The translations under genes and the position numbers were made by a program. Positions 25,159-33,357 of a stretch of 64,000 bases of DNA are shown one piece after another (position 1 is the stretch's first letter; every line of letters begins with the position of its first letter). The notes under the pieces are model-generated. The model worked only from the letters and a program-made list of their open reading frames with translations, was not told where the DNA came from and did no database searches. The stretch spans positions 1-64,000 of the forward strand of contig CAZECG010000004.1 in the NCBI GenBank assembly GCA_964510535.1, written 5' to 3'. Source of the DNA: JAJPXC01 sp964510535 (GTDB taxonomy: Bacteria; Bacteroidota; Bacteroidia; Bacteroidales; Muribaculaceae).

Positions 25159-28100
25159 TTAGCGGACGATTAATTTTTTGCCGTTAACGATGTACATACC
25201 AGTAGCGAGAGGAATGAATTGCTGGCCGTCGACAGTGACGTTGGCCACAAGAATACCCTGGAGGTTGTAGCAAGTGATAGTTCTCGGGCTATCGGTGTTT
25301 GCGATAATACCACCGTTAGTTGCGTAAACGCTCCAGCCGTTAGCGTCGTCGGAATCGAGTTGCTCTTCAACGCCAGTGGTGATACCAGACTGGTTGTTGA
25401 TGGTGAGCGACTGAATCTGGATTTCGGCGCCGACGGTGTATCCGGGGTCGATGCGAAGAGCGTCGCCAGCGTAACCCCAACCGTAGGATTTGCGAGCGTC
25501 GGCTATGTCAAGGACGATTTCGTTCCAATCGGAAGACGCAGGCATCGCGTTAGCGTAAACTTTGTGACGCTTAGCGTTTTCGGGGTAGAGGAAAAACAGC
25601 TCGACGTTGCCAATGTTGACGCTTGACTTGTAGACGATGTGGAGCTTAGTAGCATCGTCGTTTAGGCTGAGCGTGAGCGGATTGACAGCGAAGTGGGGGT
25701 CATTGCCGGTAGTGTTGACATACCAGCCGTTGTACATAAGTTTAGAAATACTTTCAGACGTGTCGGCATCGGGGTTGTAGTCTCTCGAGAGCGAAAGGTT
25801 TTGTGCAGACTTGCTGTCGACGAGCAGTTTGTGCTCAGAAGTGAAGTTGCCATCGTTGATGCTGAGCGCACGCATTTTGAAAGTAACACCAGCCGTCGAA
25901 CCGGGGTCGATGCGGAGGTAGTCGCCTTCAAAACCCCAACCGTGCTCAACGATAATGTCGTTGATGTCGACAACGCAACGTTTCCACTCGGTTGACGCTT
26001 GTAGCGTACCGGCGTTGATCGAACGCTTTTCGCTGAGCTTATCGCAGAAGTAGAATTTGAAGTTGGGAATATCGGCCGAGGCTTGGTATTCGAAAGTGAT
26101 TTTATTAGCAGTCAGCTCGAGGTTTGTTTCGAGAGGATTGGTAAAGAAGTAGGGGTCGGTTCCACTTGTAACCATAGTGGCTGTGCCGAGGCTTGAGTCA
26201 AGTGTGAGAGTGCCATTGTAAGAACCTGCCGATTTAGCGTTTAGGCGAGCAGCGGGAGCGATAGCACCGTTGTTGATAACCATGTGGCGCACGATGAACC
26301 ATTTTGTCTTTTCGGTAGAACCCGGGTCGATGCGTATTTTGCTACCAACACCGCCCCAGTTGTCGCAGATAGTGCGTAATGCAGAGATGTTAATGTTAGC
26401 ACGTTTCCAATCGTGAACTTCTTTGATTTGGTGAACCAAAGAGCGGTCAGCCGCATAAACGGGAGAGAAGAACAATTCGAGAGAGAGGTCGGTGCTCGCT
26501 TTGTAGTCGAACGATAGGAAGTTAGCGTTGCTCGAAACGGCTTTAGTAGTTGCAACAGTCTCGATGTGAGGGTCGTTGGTTGATGTTTTGAGCGAATAGT
26601 ATTGGTAGTCGGTGTTCCAAGTAGCCTCGATGTTGGAAGCCGTGGCCGGGTCGATTTCGAGACGTAGAGTGCGCTCACCAACACGCGAAACAGTCTTGTA
26701 GATATCGCTCCACTCAGAGATGCCGAGCGTAGACTTGTATTGGTCGAGAACGGCAGACTCATTGTCGGTTCCGGCAGCTTGCCAAACGTACCAAGAAGGC
26801 TTAGGATTAAGGTCGGAGTCGCGGAGACCGAGGCATATACCTTCGGCGGGGTTGTCCCACCAGTTGTGCCACATAATAGCGTCGACACCTGAGTTGGCTT
26901 TAGACTTTTTCCAAGCCCAAGCAGCGCCGGCGGCCTGAACCTTGAGGTTTTCAGTAGAGTTGTCGAGTGAGTTTACGCCATTTTCGGTGAAGAAAAGGAT
27001 GCGTTTTTCCTCGTTCTTGTAGTAGTGCTCGCGACGCAGAACCCAGTCGGAAATAACTTCGATGTTTTTGAATGTGCTGTAGCCAGAGTTCTCGTCGTAA
27101 GTAGCGTCGGTGTCAGCAGTCCAGAATTTGGGTTTGAAGAAATCTTTGGGATAGGGGTGAGCCGCGATGCCCCATCGGTAATCGCCTTCGACTGCGCTGT
27201 AGTTTACAATGTGCTCGAGCATGGTTTTAGCAGAGAAACCGCCGTTACCGTGAGTGCTTGCCCAGCTTGATGTGAAAGAAGCGAGGACATAGGCGTTGGG
27301 GTCGTATTGACGCACGATGTTAGAAACGAGACGCATAGACTTCTCGTAAGTGTCGACGAGACGAAGGAGTCGGGGGTCGGAACCCATATTAGTCCAAGAA
27401 CGGTGTTGGTCGACCTCGTTGTGGATGACCCAGTGGTGGATGCGTCCGTTACCGGTCTGAGAGTAGCGGTTAGCGAGGTAGTCAATGGCTGCGGCGTAGG
27501 CGTGAATAGCGTCAACCTCACCCATGTCGGGCATTGTGTAGTAAGTGTTAGTTCCGACTTTTTGGAACTCGGGGTGATACATAGTAGCGGCAAATTGGGG
27601 GTCGCCACCAGTAGGAGCGATGAGAATGATACCGGCAACAACAACACCATTTTTTTCGAGTGATTTCAGAATGTTGTCGTGGTAGGTTTGCTTAGCGGCG
27701 TTCATATAGTATTTGCGTCCGCAGTATTCATGTTCGACGTAGCCCGAGCGTGGAGTTATAGAAACGAACTCGTTGAGGAGGAGGTTGATAGTAACGCTGT
27801 GAACTCCGAGTTTATCGGCAGCAACGTCGGCGAGGCTTTGGTTGGTGAGACCACCGAGACCTTTTTTGCTTTTGAGGACACCGGGAGAGGCATGACGAAT
27901 AGCGGTGACATCGTCGGCGTAGTGACCGTGGGATTGGAGATTGCCTGTCGCGTCAACGATAGCCCAACGCGAGAGCAGACGGTCGTAGGTGTAGCCGCTG
28001 GCTGTGACGTAGCGAGGCACTTCAACTTGGAATGTACCTGCAGAGTCGAGAGTTGCAGCTGTGGAGTAGTTTGAAAGCGGCTGCACGTTGCCGTACATAC

Positions 28101-28725
28101 GCACGTCGAGTAGTCTGCCCGGACCGACGGCAGTGCCGGAAATAATGACTTTGTCGGAAGTCACTTTTACGTTTTCGACTTTAGCGGGGTAGTTTCCACC
28201 AAGGTATCTCGACAGGTTTACAACTTGAGTGTTTTTGTCGGTATCAGAAACCGAAGCGGTGCCATATATTCCGAGCTGACGAATTTTAATTGTCACACCG
28301 GCTTTGTTGCCGAAGTCGAAACGAAGTTTGTTGCCGGTAGAGCCCCAAGAGAAAGAACTCTTCTGGTTAGCGATATTGGTCGAGGCTGTTGTCCAAGAAG
28401 TGCGCGCACCGATTAGGTTGTTGTAGTGGACTGATTTGCTTTCGCTTTCGTCGGGAGCCATAAAGAAGACTTGAAAGTCGGAAATAGCTTCGGATGATTG
28501 GTACTGGAAAGCCAATTTGGCATCACCGTCGGTACAGTCGCTGGCGAGAGCCGTAGAAGTGATGTGAGGGTCGGTACCGGTGGTAGTGATTGTGTAGATG
28601 TTGTCGGCGTAGGTGACAGTTAAGTCAACAGCGGTTGCCGTGTCGAACTTAAAGCCGACAGCCGCGTCGGCCATTAGGCAAGAGGATGCCAAGGCTGCGC
28701 AGAAAAAGGACTTCAAAAATTTCAT
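25159..28725 (-). CDS. DUF5722 putative glycoside hydrolase with four repeated accessory domains and a T9SS tail
   Basis: The 1188-residue protein has a signal peptide (1-21), an accessory domain (about 22-155), a DUF5722 TIM-barrel-like region (about 165-660), three more copies of the accessory domain (about 684-820, 822-960, 966-1112) and a T9SS type A tail (1115-1188, ending KKLIVR). In the barrel HNEVD (E437) and FFTENG (E581) are placed like the acid/base and nucleophile of clan GH-A retaining enzymes; that role is inferred. The repeats share TGTDPH, an F-x-Y-x-S strand with FF, and GW-G-G-LRIDPG, and may bind carbohydrate. Substrate unknown. Neighbouring genes do not form a SusCD locus. 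Confidence 0.8.
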   Translation of the reverse strand: MKFLKSFFCAALASSCLMADAAVGFKFDTATAVDLTVTYADNIYTITTTGTDPHITSTALASDCTDGDAKLAFQYQSSEAISDFQVFFMAPDESESKSVHYNNLIGARTSWTTASTNIANQKSSFSWGSTGNKLRFDFGNKAGVTIKIRQLGIYGTASVSDTDKNTQVVNLSRYLGGNYPAKVENVKVTSDKVIISGTAVGPGRLLDVRMYGNVQPLSNYSTAATLDSAGTFQVEVPRYVTASGYTYDRLLSRWAIVDATGNLQSHGHYADDVTAIRHASPGVLKSKKGLGGLTNQSLADVAADKLGVHSVTINLLLNEFVSITPRSGYVEHEYCGRKYYMNAAKQTYHDNILKSLEKNGVVVAGIILIAPTGGDPQFAATMYHPEFQKVGTNTYYTMPDMGEVDAIHAYAAAIDYLANRYSQTGNGRIHHWVIHNEVDQHRSWTNMGSDPRLLRLVDTYEKSMRLVSNIVRQYDPNAYVLASFTSSWASTHGNGGFSAKTMLEHIVNYSAVEGDYRWGIAAHPYPKDFFKPKFWTADTDATYDENSGYSTFKNIEVISDWVLRREHYYKNEEKRILFFTENGVNSLDNSTENLKVQAAGAAWAWKKSKANSGVDAIMWHNWWDNPAEGICLGLRDSDLNPKPSWYVWQAAGTDNESAVLDQYKSTLGISEWSDIYKTVSRVGERTLRLEIDPATASNIEATWNTDYQYYSLKTSTNDPHIETVATTKAVSSNANFLSFDYKASTDLSLELFFSPVYAADRSLVHQIKEVHDWKRANINISALRTICDNWGGVGSKIRIDPGSTEKTKWFIVRHMVINNGAIAPAARLNAKSAGSYNGTLTLDSSLGTATMVTSGTDPYFFTNPLETNLELTANKITFEYQASADIPNFKFYFCDKLSEKRSINAGTLQASTEWKRCVVDINDIIVEHGWGFEGDYLRIDPGSTAGVTFKMRALSINDGNFTSEHKLLVDSKSAQNLSLSRDYNPDADTSESISKLMYNGWYVNTTGNDPHFAVNPLTLSLNDDATKLHIVYKSSVNIGNVELFFLYPENAKRHKVYANAMPASSDWNEIVLDIADARKSYGWGYAGDALRIDPGYTVGAEIQIQSLTINNQSGITTGVEEQLDSDDANGWSVYATNGGIIANTDSPRTITCYNLQGILVANVTVDGQQFIPLATGMYIVNGKKLIVR

Positions 28726-28883
28726 TTAAGGTAAGATTATTTCGTTTAAAATTAAATATAAAGTAGTTTAAGGTAAAAGTATAGAGCTGTTAGGCATTAG
28801 ATAAAAATGCACACACAAACCGGGCGCGAATTTAAGAAAAATTCTGTTTCTATAAAAATGGAAAGAAAAGAGCATTTTAGCGC

Positions 28884-30251
28884 TTAGACAAGCTCAGCGA
28901 TAAGCGTTGCCGACGAGGCATCAATGACACGGATTCTTACTGTGTCGCCGACACGGTAGTCGCCGCGGGGGAAGACTACAGCCTTGTTTTGAACGGTGCG
29001 ACCCACCCATTGATCGCGGCTGCGTTTTGAAACTCCCTCGACAAGGACATCAAACATTTTGCCGATGTCGCGACGATTTGAGGCGAGTGAAAGCTCATTT
29101 TGCAATGCAATCATTCGGTTGAGCCGTTCTATTTTCACTTCTTCGGGTATGTTGTCGGGCATTGTGCGGGCTGCGAGAGTACCAGGACGTTCAGAGTATT
29201 TAAACATAAACGCCGAATCAAACCCTACTTCTCGCATCAGGCTCAGTGTCTGCTCGAAATCGTCTTCGCTCTCATCGTGAAACCCGGTGAACAGGTCGGT
29301 CGAGATGCCACAATCAGGAATGGCCTTGCGTATGGCTTTCACGCGGTCGAGATACCATTCGCGTGTGTATTTGCGGTTCATCGCCTTCAACACTTTGTCG
29401 CTACCAGATTGGACCGGCAGATGGATATGGTTGCATACGTTAGGATATGCCGCTATCACATTGATTATTTCGTCGGTCATATCTTTGGGGTGTGATGTGG
29501 TGAACCTGATTCTCATGTCGGGTGCCGCCTCTGCCACCATGGCGAGCAGGCGGTCAAAACCGACTATTGTTCCGTCGGGATGCTCGAAACGGTAACTATT
29601 GACATTTTGTCCCAACAACGTAGCTTCTTTGAACCCTTTCTCTCGTAAATCGGCGAGTTCGTTGAGTATGCTTTGCGGTTCGCGGCTGCGTTCGCGGCCT
29701 CTTGTGTAAGGCACGATACAGTAGGAACAGAAGTTGTTACACCCCCTCATTATGCTGATGAAACCGCTGACACGGTTGCCCGTGATGCGGCTCGGAATCA
29801 CCTCGCGGTAGGTCTCGGTGGTACTCAGTTCCACGTTAATGGCTTTTTCTCCGGCCTCGGCGGCGGCGAAAAGATTAGGAAGGTCGAGGTAGGAGTCCGG
29901 TCCCGCCACGATGTCAACCCCATGATTGTCGATAAGCTCGTCGCGGACTCTTTCGGCCATGCAACCGATTACCCCTATGATGAGCTTGGAATCCTTGCGC
30001 TTGCGCCGCAGCGAAGCGAGATATGCAAGTCGACCGATAATTTTCTGTTCGGCGTTGTCGCGTATGGAGCAGGTATTGAGCAATATGGCGTCGGCTTCTT
30101 CTATGTCATCGGTCGCAGAATATCCGGCCATGCCGAGAATCGAAGCTACGACTTCACTGTCGGCAACATTCATCTGGCAACCGTAGGTCTCTATGAATAG
30201 TTTGCGGTCTGATAGTCCCGACTGTCGTATATCGTGATTGTTGTTTGTCAT
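28884..30251 (-). CDS. miaB: tRNA-2-methylthio-N6-dimethylallyladenosine synthase
   Basis: The 455-residue protein is a full-length methylthiotransferase. The N-terminal cluster ligands are C25 (YGCQMN), C61 (LNTCSIR) and C97 (GCMAER). The radical-SAM cluster is CNNFCSYC (C171, C175, C178), and a C-terminal TRAM domain starts near 385. It adds the methylthio group to i6A37 of tRNAs reading UNN codons. The sequence fits MiaB rather than RimO or MtaB (LLNTCSIRDNAEQK). It is transcribed away from the CoA-transferase gene. Confidence 0.95.
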   Translation of the reverse strand: MTNNNHDIRQSGLSDRKLFIETYGCQMNVADSEVVASILGMAGYSATDDIEEADAILLNTCSIRDNAEQKIIGRLAYLASLRRKRKDSKLIIGVIGCMAERVRDELIDNHGVDIVAGPDSYLDLPNLFAAAEAGEKAINVELSTTETYREVIPSRITGNRVSGFISIMRGCNNFCSYCIVPYTRGRERSREPQSILNELADLREKGFKEATLLGQNVNSYRFEHPDGTIVGFDRLLAMVAEAAPDMRIRFTTSHPKDMTDEIINVIAAYPNVCNHIHLPVQSGSDKVLKAMNRKYTREWYLDRVKAIRKAIPDCGISTDLFTGFHDESEDDFEQTLSLMREVGFDSAFMFKYSERPGTLAARTMPDNIPEEVKIERLNRMIALQNELSLASNRRDIGKMFDVLVEGVSKRSRDQWVGRTVQNKAVVFPRGDYRVGDTVRIRVIDASSATLIAELV

Positions 30252-30310
30252 CGTGAAAATGATTACTTTGCCATTTTATCTATAATCATAGATTTAATGG
30301 GCTAAAAATC

Positions 30311-30341
30311 TTGTTAATAAATAAGAATTTGTCTATTTTTG
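30311..30341 (+). promoter_or_regulatory. Probable promoter of the CoA-transferase gene
   Basis: TATTTTTG (30334-30341) is a full -7 match, with TTG (30311-30313) about 20 nt upstream. The leader of roughly 65 nt contains a triple AT-rich repeat of the type AATTAACCC (30374-30400). Confidence 0.55.
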
Positions 30342-30411
30342 TGCAAAATTACTGAAAACAGAGTTTTTAGCAAAACCAATTTAACCCAATTAACCCAATT
30401 TTATCATCATA

Positions 30412-31908
30412 ATGGCATTTAATTACATCACTGCCGATGAAGCGGCTGCCATGATTAAGGATGGCGACACCATTGGCCTGTCGGGGTTCACTGCCCCAGG
30501 TACCCCTAAAGCTATACCCGAGGCTTTGGCCGCTAAAGCGGTTAAGGAACATGAAGAAGGACGACCCTTTAAAGTCAATTTGTTCACCGGTGCATCTACA
30601 AGTGACCACGTCGACGGAGCCTTGTCGCGTGCCAACGCTATAAACCGCCGCGCTCCCTACCAGAACGTGCCCGATTTGCGCAAACGCATCAACAGCCATG
30701 ACACCCACTACTGTGACCGTCACCTCTCAGAAATGGCTCAAGAAGTGAGATACGGCTTTTACGGCAAAATCGACTATGCCATTATTGAAGCCGCCGATAT
30801 TACTCCCGATGGTGAGGTGATTCTTGGAACGGGCGTTGGCAACGTGCCTACTTACGCCACTCTCGCCGACAAAATTTTCATCGAGCTTAACGAAGCGTTG
30901 CCCAAAAGCCTTTGCGGTATGCACGACGTTGTCCTTTTGCAAGACCCACCCCGTCGCCGCGAGATACCCATCTACGCCGCCAACGACCGCATCGGCTCTC
31001 CCGTGCTAAAAATTAACCCGGGCAAAGTTGTGGGAATCGTTAAAACGAATTTCCTTGACGGTGTGAAACCGTTCACGGCTCCCGATGAGGTGTCGAAACA
31101 GATTGGTTCCAATGTGGTGAAATTCCTTTTGGGAGAATATCGCCGAGGTGGCATACCTAAAGAGTTCCTGCCGTTGCAATCTGGTGTGGGCAATGTGGCC
31201 AATGCAGTGCTCTATGACCTTGGAGAAAGCACAGAAATTCCTCCGTTCATGATGTATACCGAAGTTATTCAGGATGCCGTTATCGAACTGATGAAGAAAG
31301 GTAAATGCACGTTTGCCAGCACTTGCTCGATGACATTTTCCGATGATACCGAGAGGAAGTTGTTCCCGGATATGGCATACTTCGCCGACAAGATTCTGAT
31401 GCGTCCCGCCGAGATTTCAAATAACCCGGAGGTAATACGCCGCATAGGTGTCATTGCCATGAATACCGCTCTTGAAGCCGACATCTTTGGCAATGTCAAT
31501 TCCACTCATGTGCTTGGCACGAAGATGATGAACGGTATTGGTGGCTCCGGTGACTTCACGCGCAACGCCTATATATCCATATTCTCTTGCCCATCGATTA
31601 CCAAAGGCGGCATGATTAGTAACATCGTTCCGATGGTGGCTCATGCCGACCACAGCGAGCACTCTGTTGACATCATTGTGACTGATCAGGGCATTGCCGA
31701 CATACGCGGCCTTGACCCGGTCGACCGCGCCAAGTGTGTCATCGAGAATTGCGCCCATCCCATGTACCGCGAGCTTCTCATGGATTACCTAAAAATGGGC
31801 AAAGGAGGACAGACCCCTCACAGCCTGAACGCTGCGTTTGCATTCCACAACGCATTCAACGAAACCGGAGATATGCGAAACGCTGATTACGCTCGTTACG
31901 GTCTCTGA
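30412..31908 (+). CDS. Acetyl-CoA hydrolase/transferase family (succinate:acetate/propionate CoA-transferase)
   Basis: The 498-residue cytosolic enzyme matches the class I CoA-transferase family of Cat1, AarC and ScpC. The CoA-binding GVGNVANAV lies at 258-266, the likely catalytic glutamate is E284 in MMYTEVIQD, and GSGDFTRNAY is near 380. Members move CoA between succinyl-CoA and acetate or propionate. In Bacteroidales this step releases propionate and regenerates succinyl-CoA in the succinate pathway, which is the inferred role. It is monocistronic: own promoter upstream, strong terminator 33 nt downstream. Confidence 0.9.
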   Translation: MAFNYITADEAAAMIKDGDTIGLSGFTAPGTPKAIPEALAAKAVKEHEEGRPFKVNLFTGASTSDHVDGALSRANAINRRAPYQNVPDLRKRINSHDTHYCDRHLSEMAQEVRYGFYGKIDYAIIEAADITPDGEVILGTGVGNVPTYATLADKIFIELNEALPKSLCGMHDVVLLQDPPRRREIPIYAANDRIGSPVLKINPGKVVGIVKTNFLDGVKPFTAPDEVSKQIGSNVVKFLLGEYRRGGIPKEFLPLQSGVGNVANAVLYDLGESTEIPPFMMYTEVIQDAVIELMKKGKCTFASTCSMTFSDDTERKLFPDMAYFADKILMRPAEISNNPEVIRRIGVIAMNTALEADIFGNVNSTHVLGTKMMNGIGGSGDFTRNAYISIFSCPSITKGGMISNIVPMVAHADHSEHSVDIIVTDQGIADIRGLDPVDRAKCVIENCAHPMYRELLMDYLKMGKGGQTPHSLNAAFAFHNAFNETGDMRNADYARYGL

Positions 31909-31940
31909 TTTGTTAGCCTGAAACATTTATTATACATATG

Positions 31941-31976
31941 ACAAAGCCCTGGCTCCTTCACAGGTCAGGGCTTTGT
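31941..31976 (+). terminator. Intrinsic terminator of the CoA-transferase gene
   Basis: ACAAAGCCCTG (31941-31951) pairs with CAGGGCTTTGT (31966-31976), followed by TTTG. The 11-bp stem has a 14-nt loop. Confidence 0.8.
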
Positions 31977-32019
31977 TTTGTCGAAGCAGTTTTCAGAATT
32001 GATTGTGGCGGGCTTCATT

Positions 32020-32280
32020 TTACCATTCGTCGAAGTCTCCAGAATCGTTGAAATCATCAAGTTCGTCATCAAAACTGTCATAGCTTAAATTGCTATCATA
32101 GTCATTGACACCGCCGTAATCGCAGCCACAATCGTGGTAGTGGCTACCGCCACCATAATATGGCGGCGAGTAGCTGTCAGATTGCCGAGAAAACGACGAG
32201 CTGTCATCGCTTCGGTGGTCGGATGAGCCGAATAGCCATTTAAACACAGTTAATTTCCACAAAAAATTCCAAAAAGACAT
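32020..32280 (-). CDS. Small acidic protein with a hydrophobic N-terminus (unknown)
   Basis: The 86-residue protein starts MSFWNFLWKLTVFKWLFG, an amphipathic or membrane-interacting stretch. It then turns polar, with a Ser/Asp-rich part, a Tyr/Gly/His/Cys segment (YYGGGSHYHDCGCDYGG, possible metal ligands) and a strongly acidic tail of Asp, Glu and Phe ending GDFDEW. I recognise no domain. It is likely real, because it has a promoter-like box and a structured leader directly upstream that is shared with the dedA gene. It is isolated from its neighbours. Confidence 0.65.
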   Translation of the reverse strand: MSFWNFLWKLTVFKWLFGSSDHRSDDSSSFSRQSDSYSPPYYGGGSHYHDCGCDYGGVNDYDSNLSYDSFDDELDDFNDSGDFDEW

Positions 32281-32292
32281 CTTGTTATCTTA

Positions 32293-32366
32293 AGGTCTGA
32301 TAAATCCAACTCAGCATCAGCGAGCAGTCAGAACCTCATTAATGCTACCGCTAATGTGATTTCATT
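32293..32366 (-). ncRNA. Structured leader RNA, copy A, upstream of the small acidic protein gene
   Basis: On the minus strand CATTAGCG (32349-32356) pairs with CGCTGATG (32315-32322). CTGA and TCAG (32311-32314 with 32297-32300) close a hairpin whose loop contains GTTGGATTT. AGGT and ACCT (32333-32336 with 32293-32296) pair across the first helix as a pseudoknot. The element ends 12 nt before the start codon and begins just after a -7 box. It is homologous to the element at 63359-63430, with base changes that preserve pairing. I do not recognise a known family. Confidence 0.6.
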
Positions 32367-32370
32367 TTTA

Positions 32371-32378
32371 CAAATATA
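32371..32378 (-). promoter_or_regulatory. Probable -7 box of the small acidic protein gene
   Basis: TATATTTG on the minus strand fits TAnnTTTG and lies 5 nt upstream of leader RNA copy A, so transcription would begin at the element. No good -33 TTTG is seen. The remaining span to 32538 shows no gene. Confidence 0.5.
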
Positions 32379-32538
32379 TATAATATTTTTGTCTTTTGCG
32401 CTAATTTCAGTTTTTTTGGGGGCGGTAGCGTAGCCATCGCATCGCTTTTGCGTTCCGATGTTTGAAACTAACACCCAAACAGAATTTTTCGAGTATGGAA
32501 ACGCAACCGTATAAGAGATGATAAATTCGATACGAGAA

Positions 32539-33348
32539 TCAGTAGCGGCGGCTGAGGGCTTTGGTGAATGTGGCGTGGCGTTTTAGCCAGACGTTTAGCG
32601 AGTCGCGAAGGTCAGGGCGGTTTTTGTTTATGGCCCACGATTGAAATTGAGTGAACGATATGTCAACCGAGAGGTCAAGACGGGGATATTGCTTTGTCAT
32701 CGGTTTGGCAATCCGCTCATTGACTACTGCGCGCGGTATGTCGCCGAGAGCAACGAGCATCACCAATTGCTCTGACGCATAATCGGGATCTTCGAGAATA
32801 TAGATTGTATCGCCTATTTCGTGTGACAGGTTGATTAGGCGGTCGCGGAAAGGTGAGCCTGCGGGAATCCACACGGTGTCGCCACGCAAGTCATGCTGTG
32901 TTGTAGCCTTTATCTCGCCGTTAACCGAGTCTTTTAGCTGTACAAGCACCTCACGGTCGAGGACTATCGGGTCGGTTAACAGGAACTTCTCTTTCATTGA
33001 GGTCGTGACCGGCAAATCGGCTATCACAATGTCATATCTGCCTTGACCAAGTCGGTTGAGGGCGTCGTCAATCTTTGAAAATGGAACGAATTTTACAAGT
33101 AGCCCTTCGCTTGATGCTATATGCCTGATGAGGTCGTAATAGAATCCTCCGAGGGTGTCGGCGCGTGTCGATAATGATATCGGGGAAATCTCTATGGCTA
33201 TGTCGATGGTGTCGCCCCCGGATTTTAAGTCGCTTTCAGACGGAGTCTTATGACTGCAATTTTTAAGCATCACCATTGTCACCGCTGTGATGATGAGCAG
33301 TAGCATATAGAGGGGAAGTCGCCCTTTTATCGGCTGTAGGGGTGTCAT
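32539..33348 (-). CDS. Family 3 solute-binding protein-like, membrane- or lipid-anchored
   Basis: The 269-residue protein has one N-terminal hydrophobic segment (about 12-28) followed by KNC (C31). This is a poor lipobox, so either a lipoprotein or a membrane anchor is possible. The rest resembles SBP_bac_3 (FYYDLIRHIASSEGL, GRYDIVIADLPVT, TDPIVLDREVLV, GDIPRAVVNE), the fold that binds amino acids in ABC uptake systems and MltF. There are no ABC permease or ATPase genes beside it and no lytic transglycosylase domain. It lies 9 nt after the Porin_10 gene, so the pair probably works together on a small ligand. Confidence 0.78.
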   Translation of the reverse strand: MTPLQPIKGRLPLYMLLLIITAVTMVMLKNCSHKTPSESDLKSGGDTIDIAIEISPISLSTRADTLGGFYYDLIRHIASSEGLLVKFVPFSKIDDALNRLGQGRYDIVIADLPVTTSMKEKFLLTDPIVLDREVLVQLKDSVNGEIKATTQHDLRGDTVWIPAGSPFRDRLINLSHEIGDTIYILEDPDYASEQLVMLVALGDIPRAVVNERIAKPMTKQYPRLDLSVDISFTQFQSWAINKNRPDLRDSLNVWLKRHATFTKALSRRY

Positions 33349-33357
33349 TTGATTGGG

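Noticed and set aside
27204..28074. Several open frames of 89-148 codons in other frames of the DUF5722 gene
   Set aside because: They are Ser/Thr/Leu-rich or Val-rich shadows of a well-supported 1188-residue gene, with no independent start signals.
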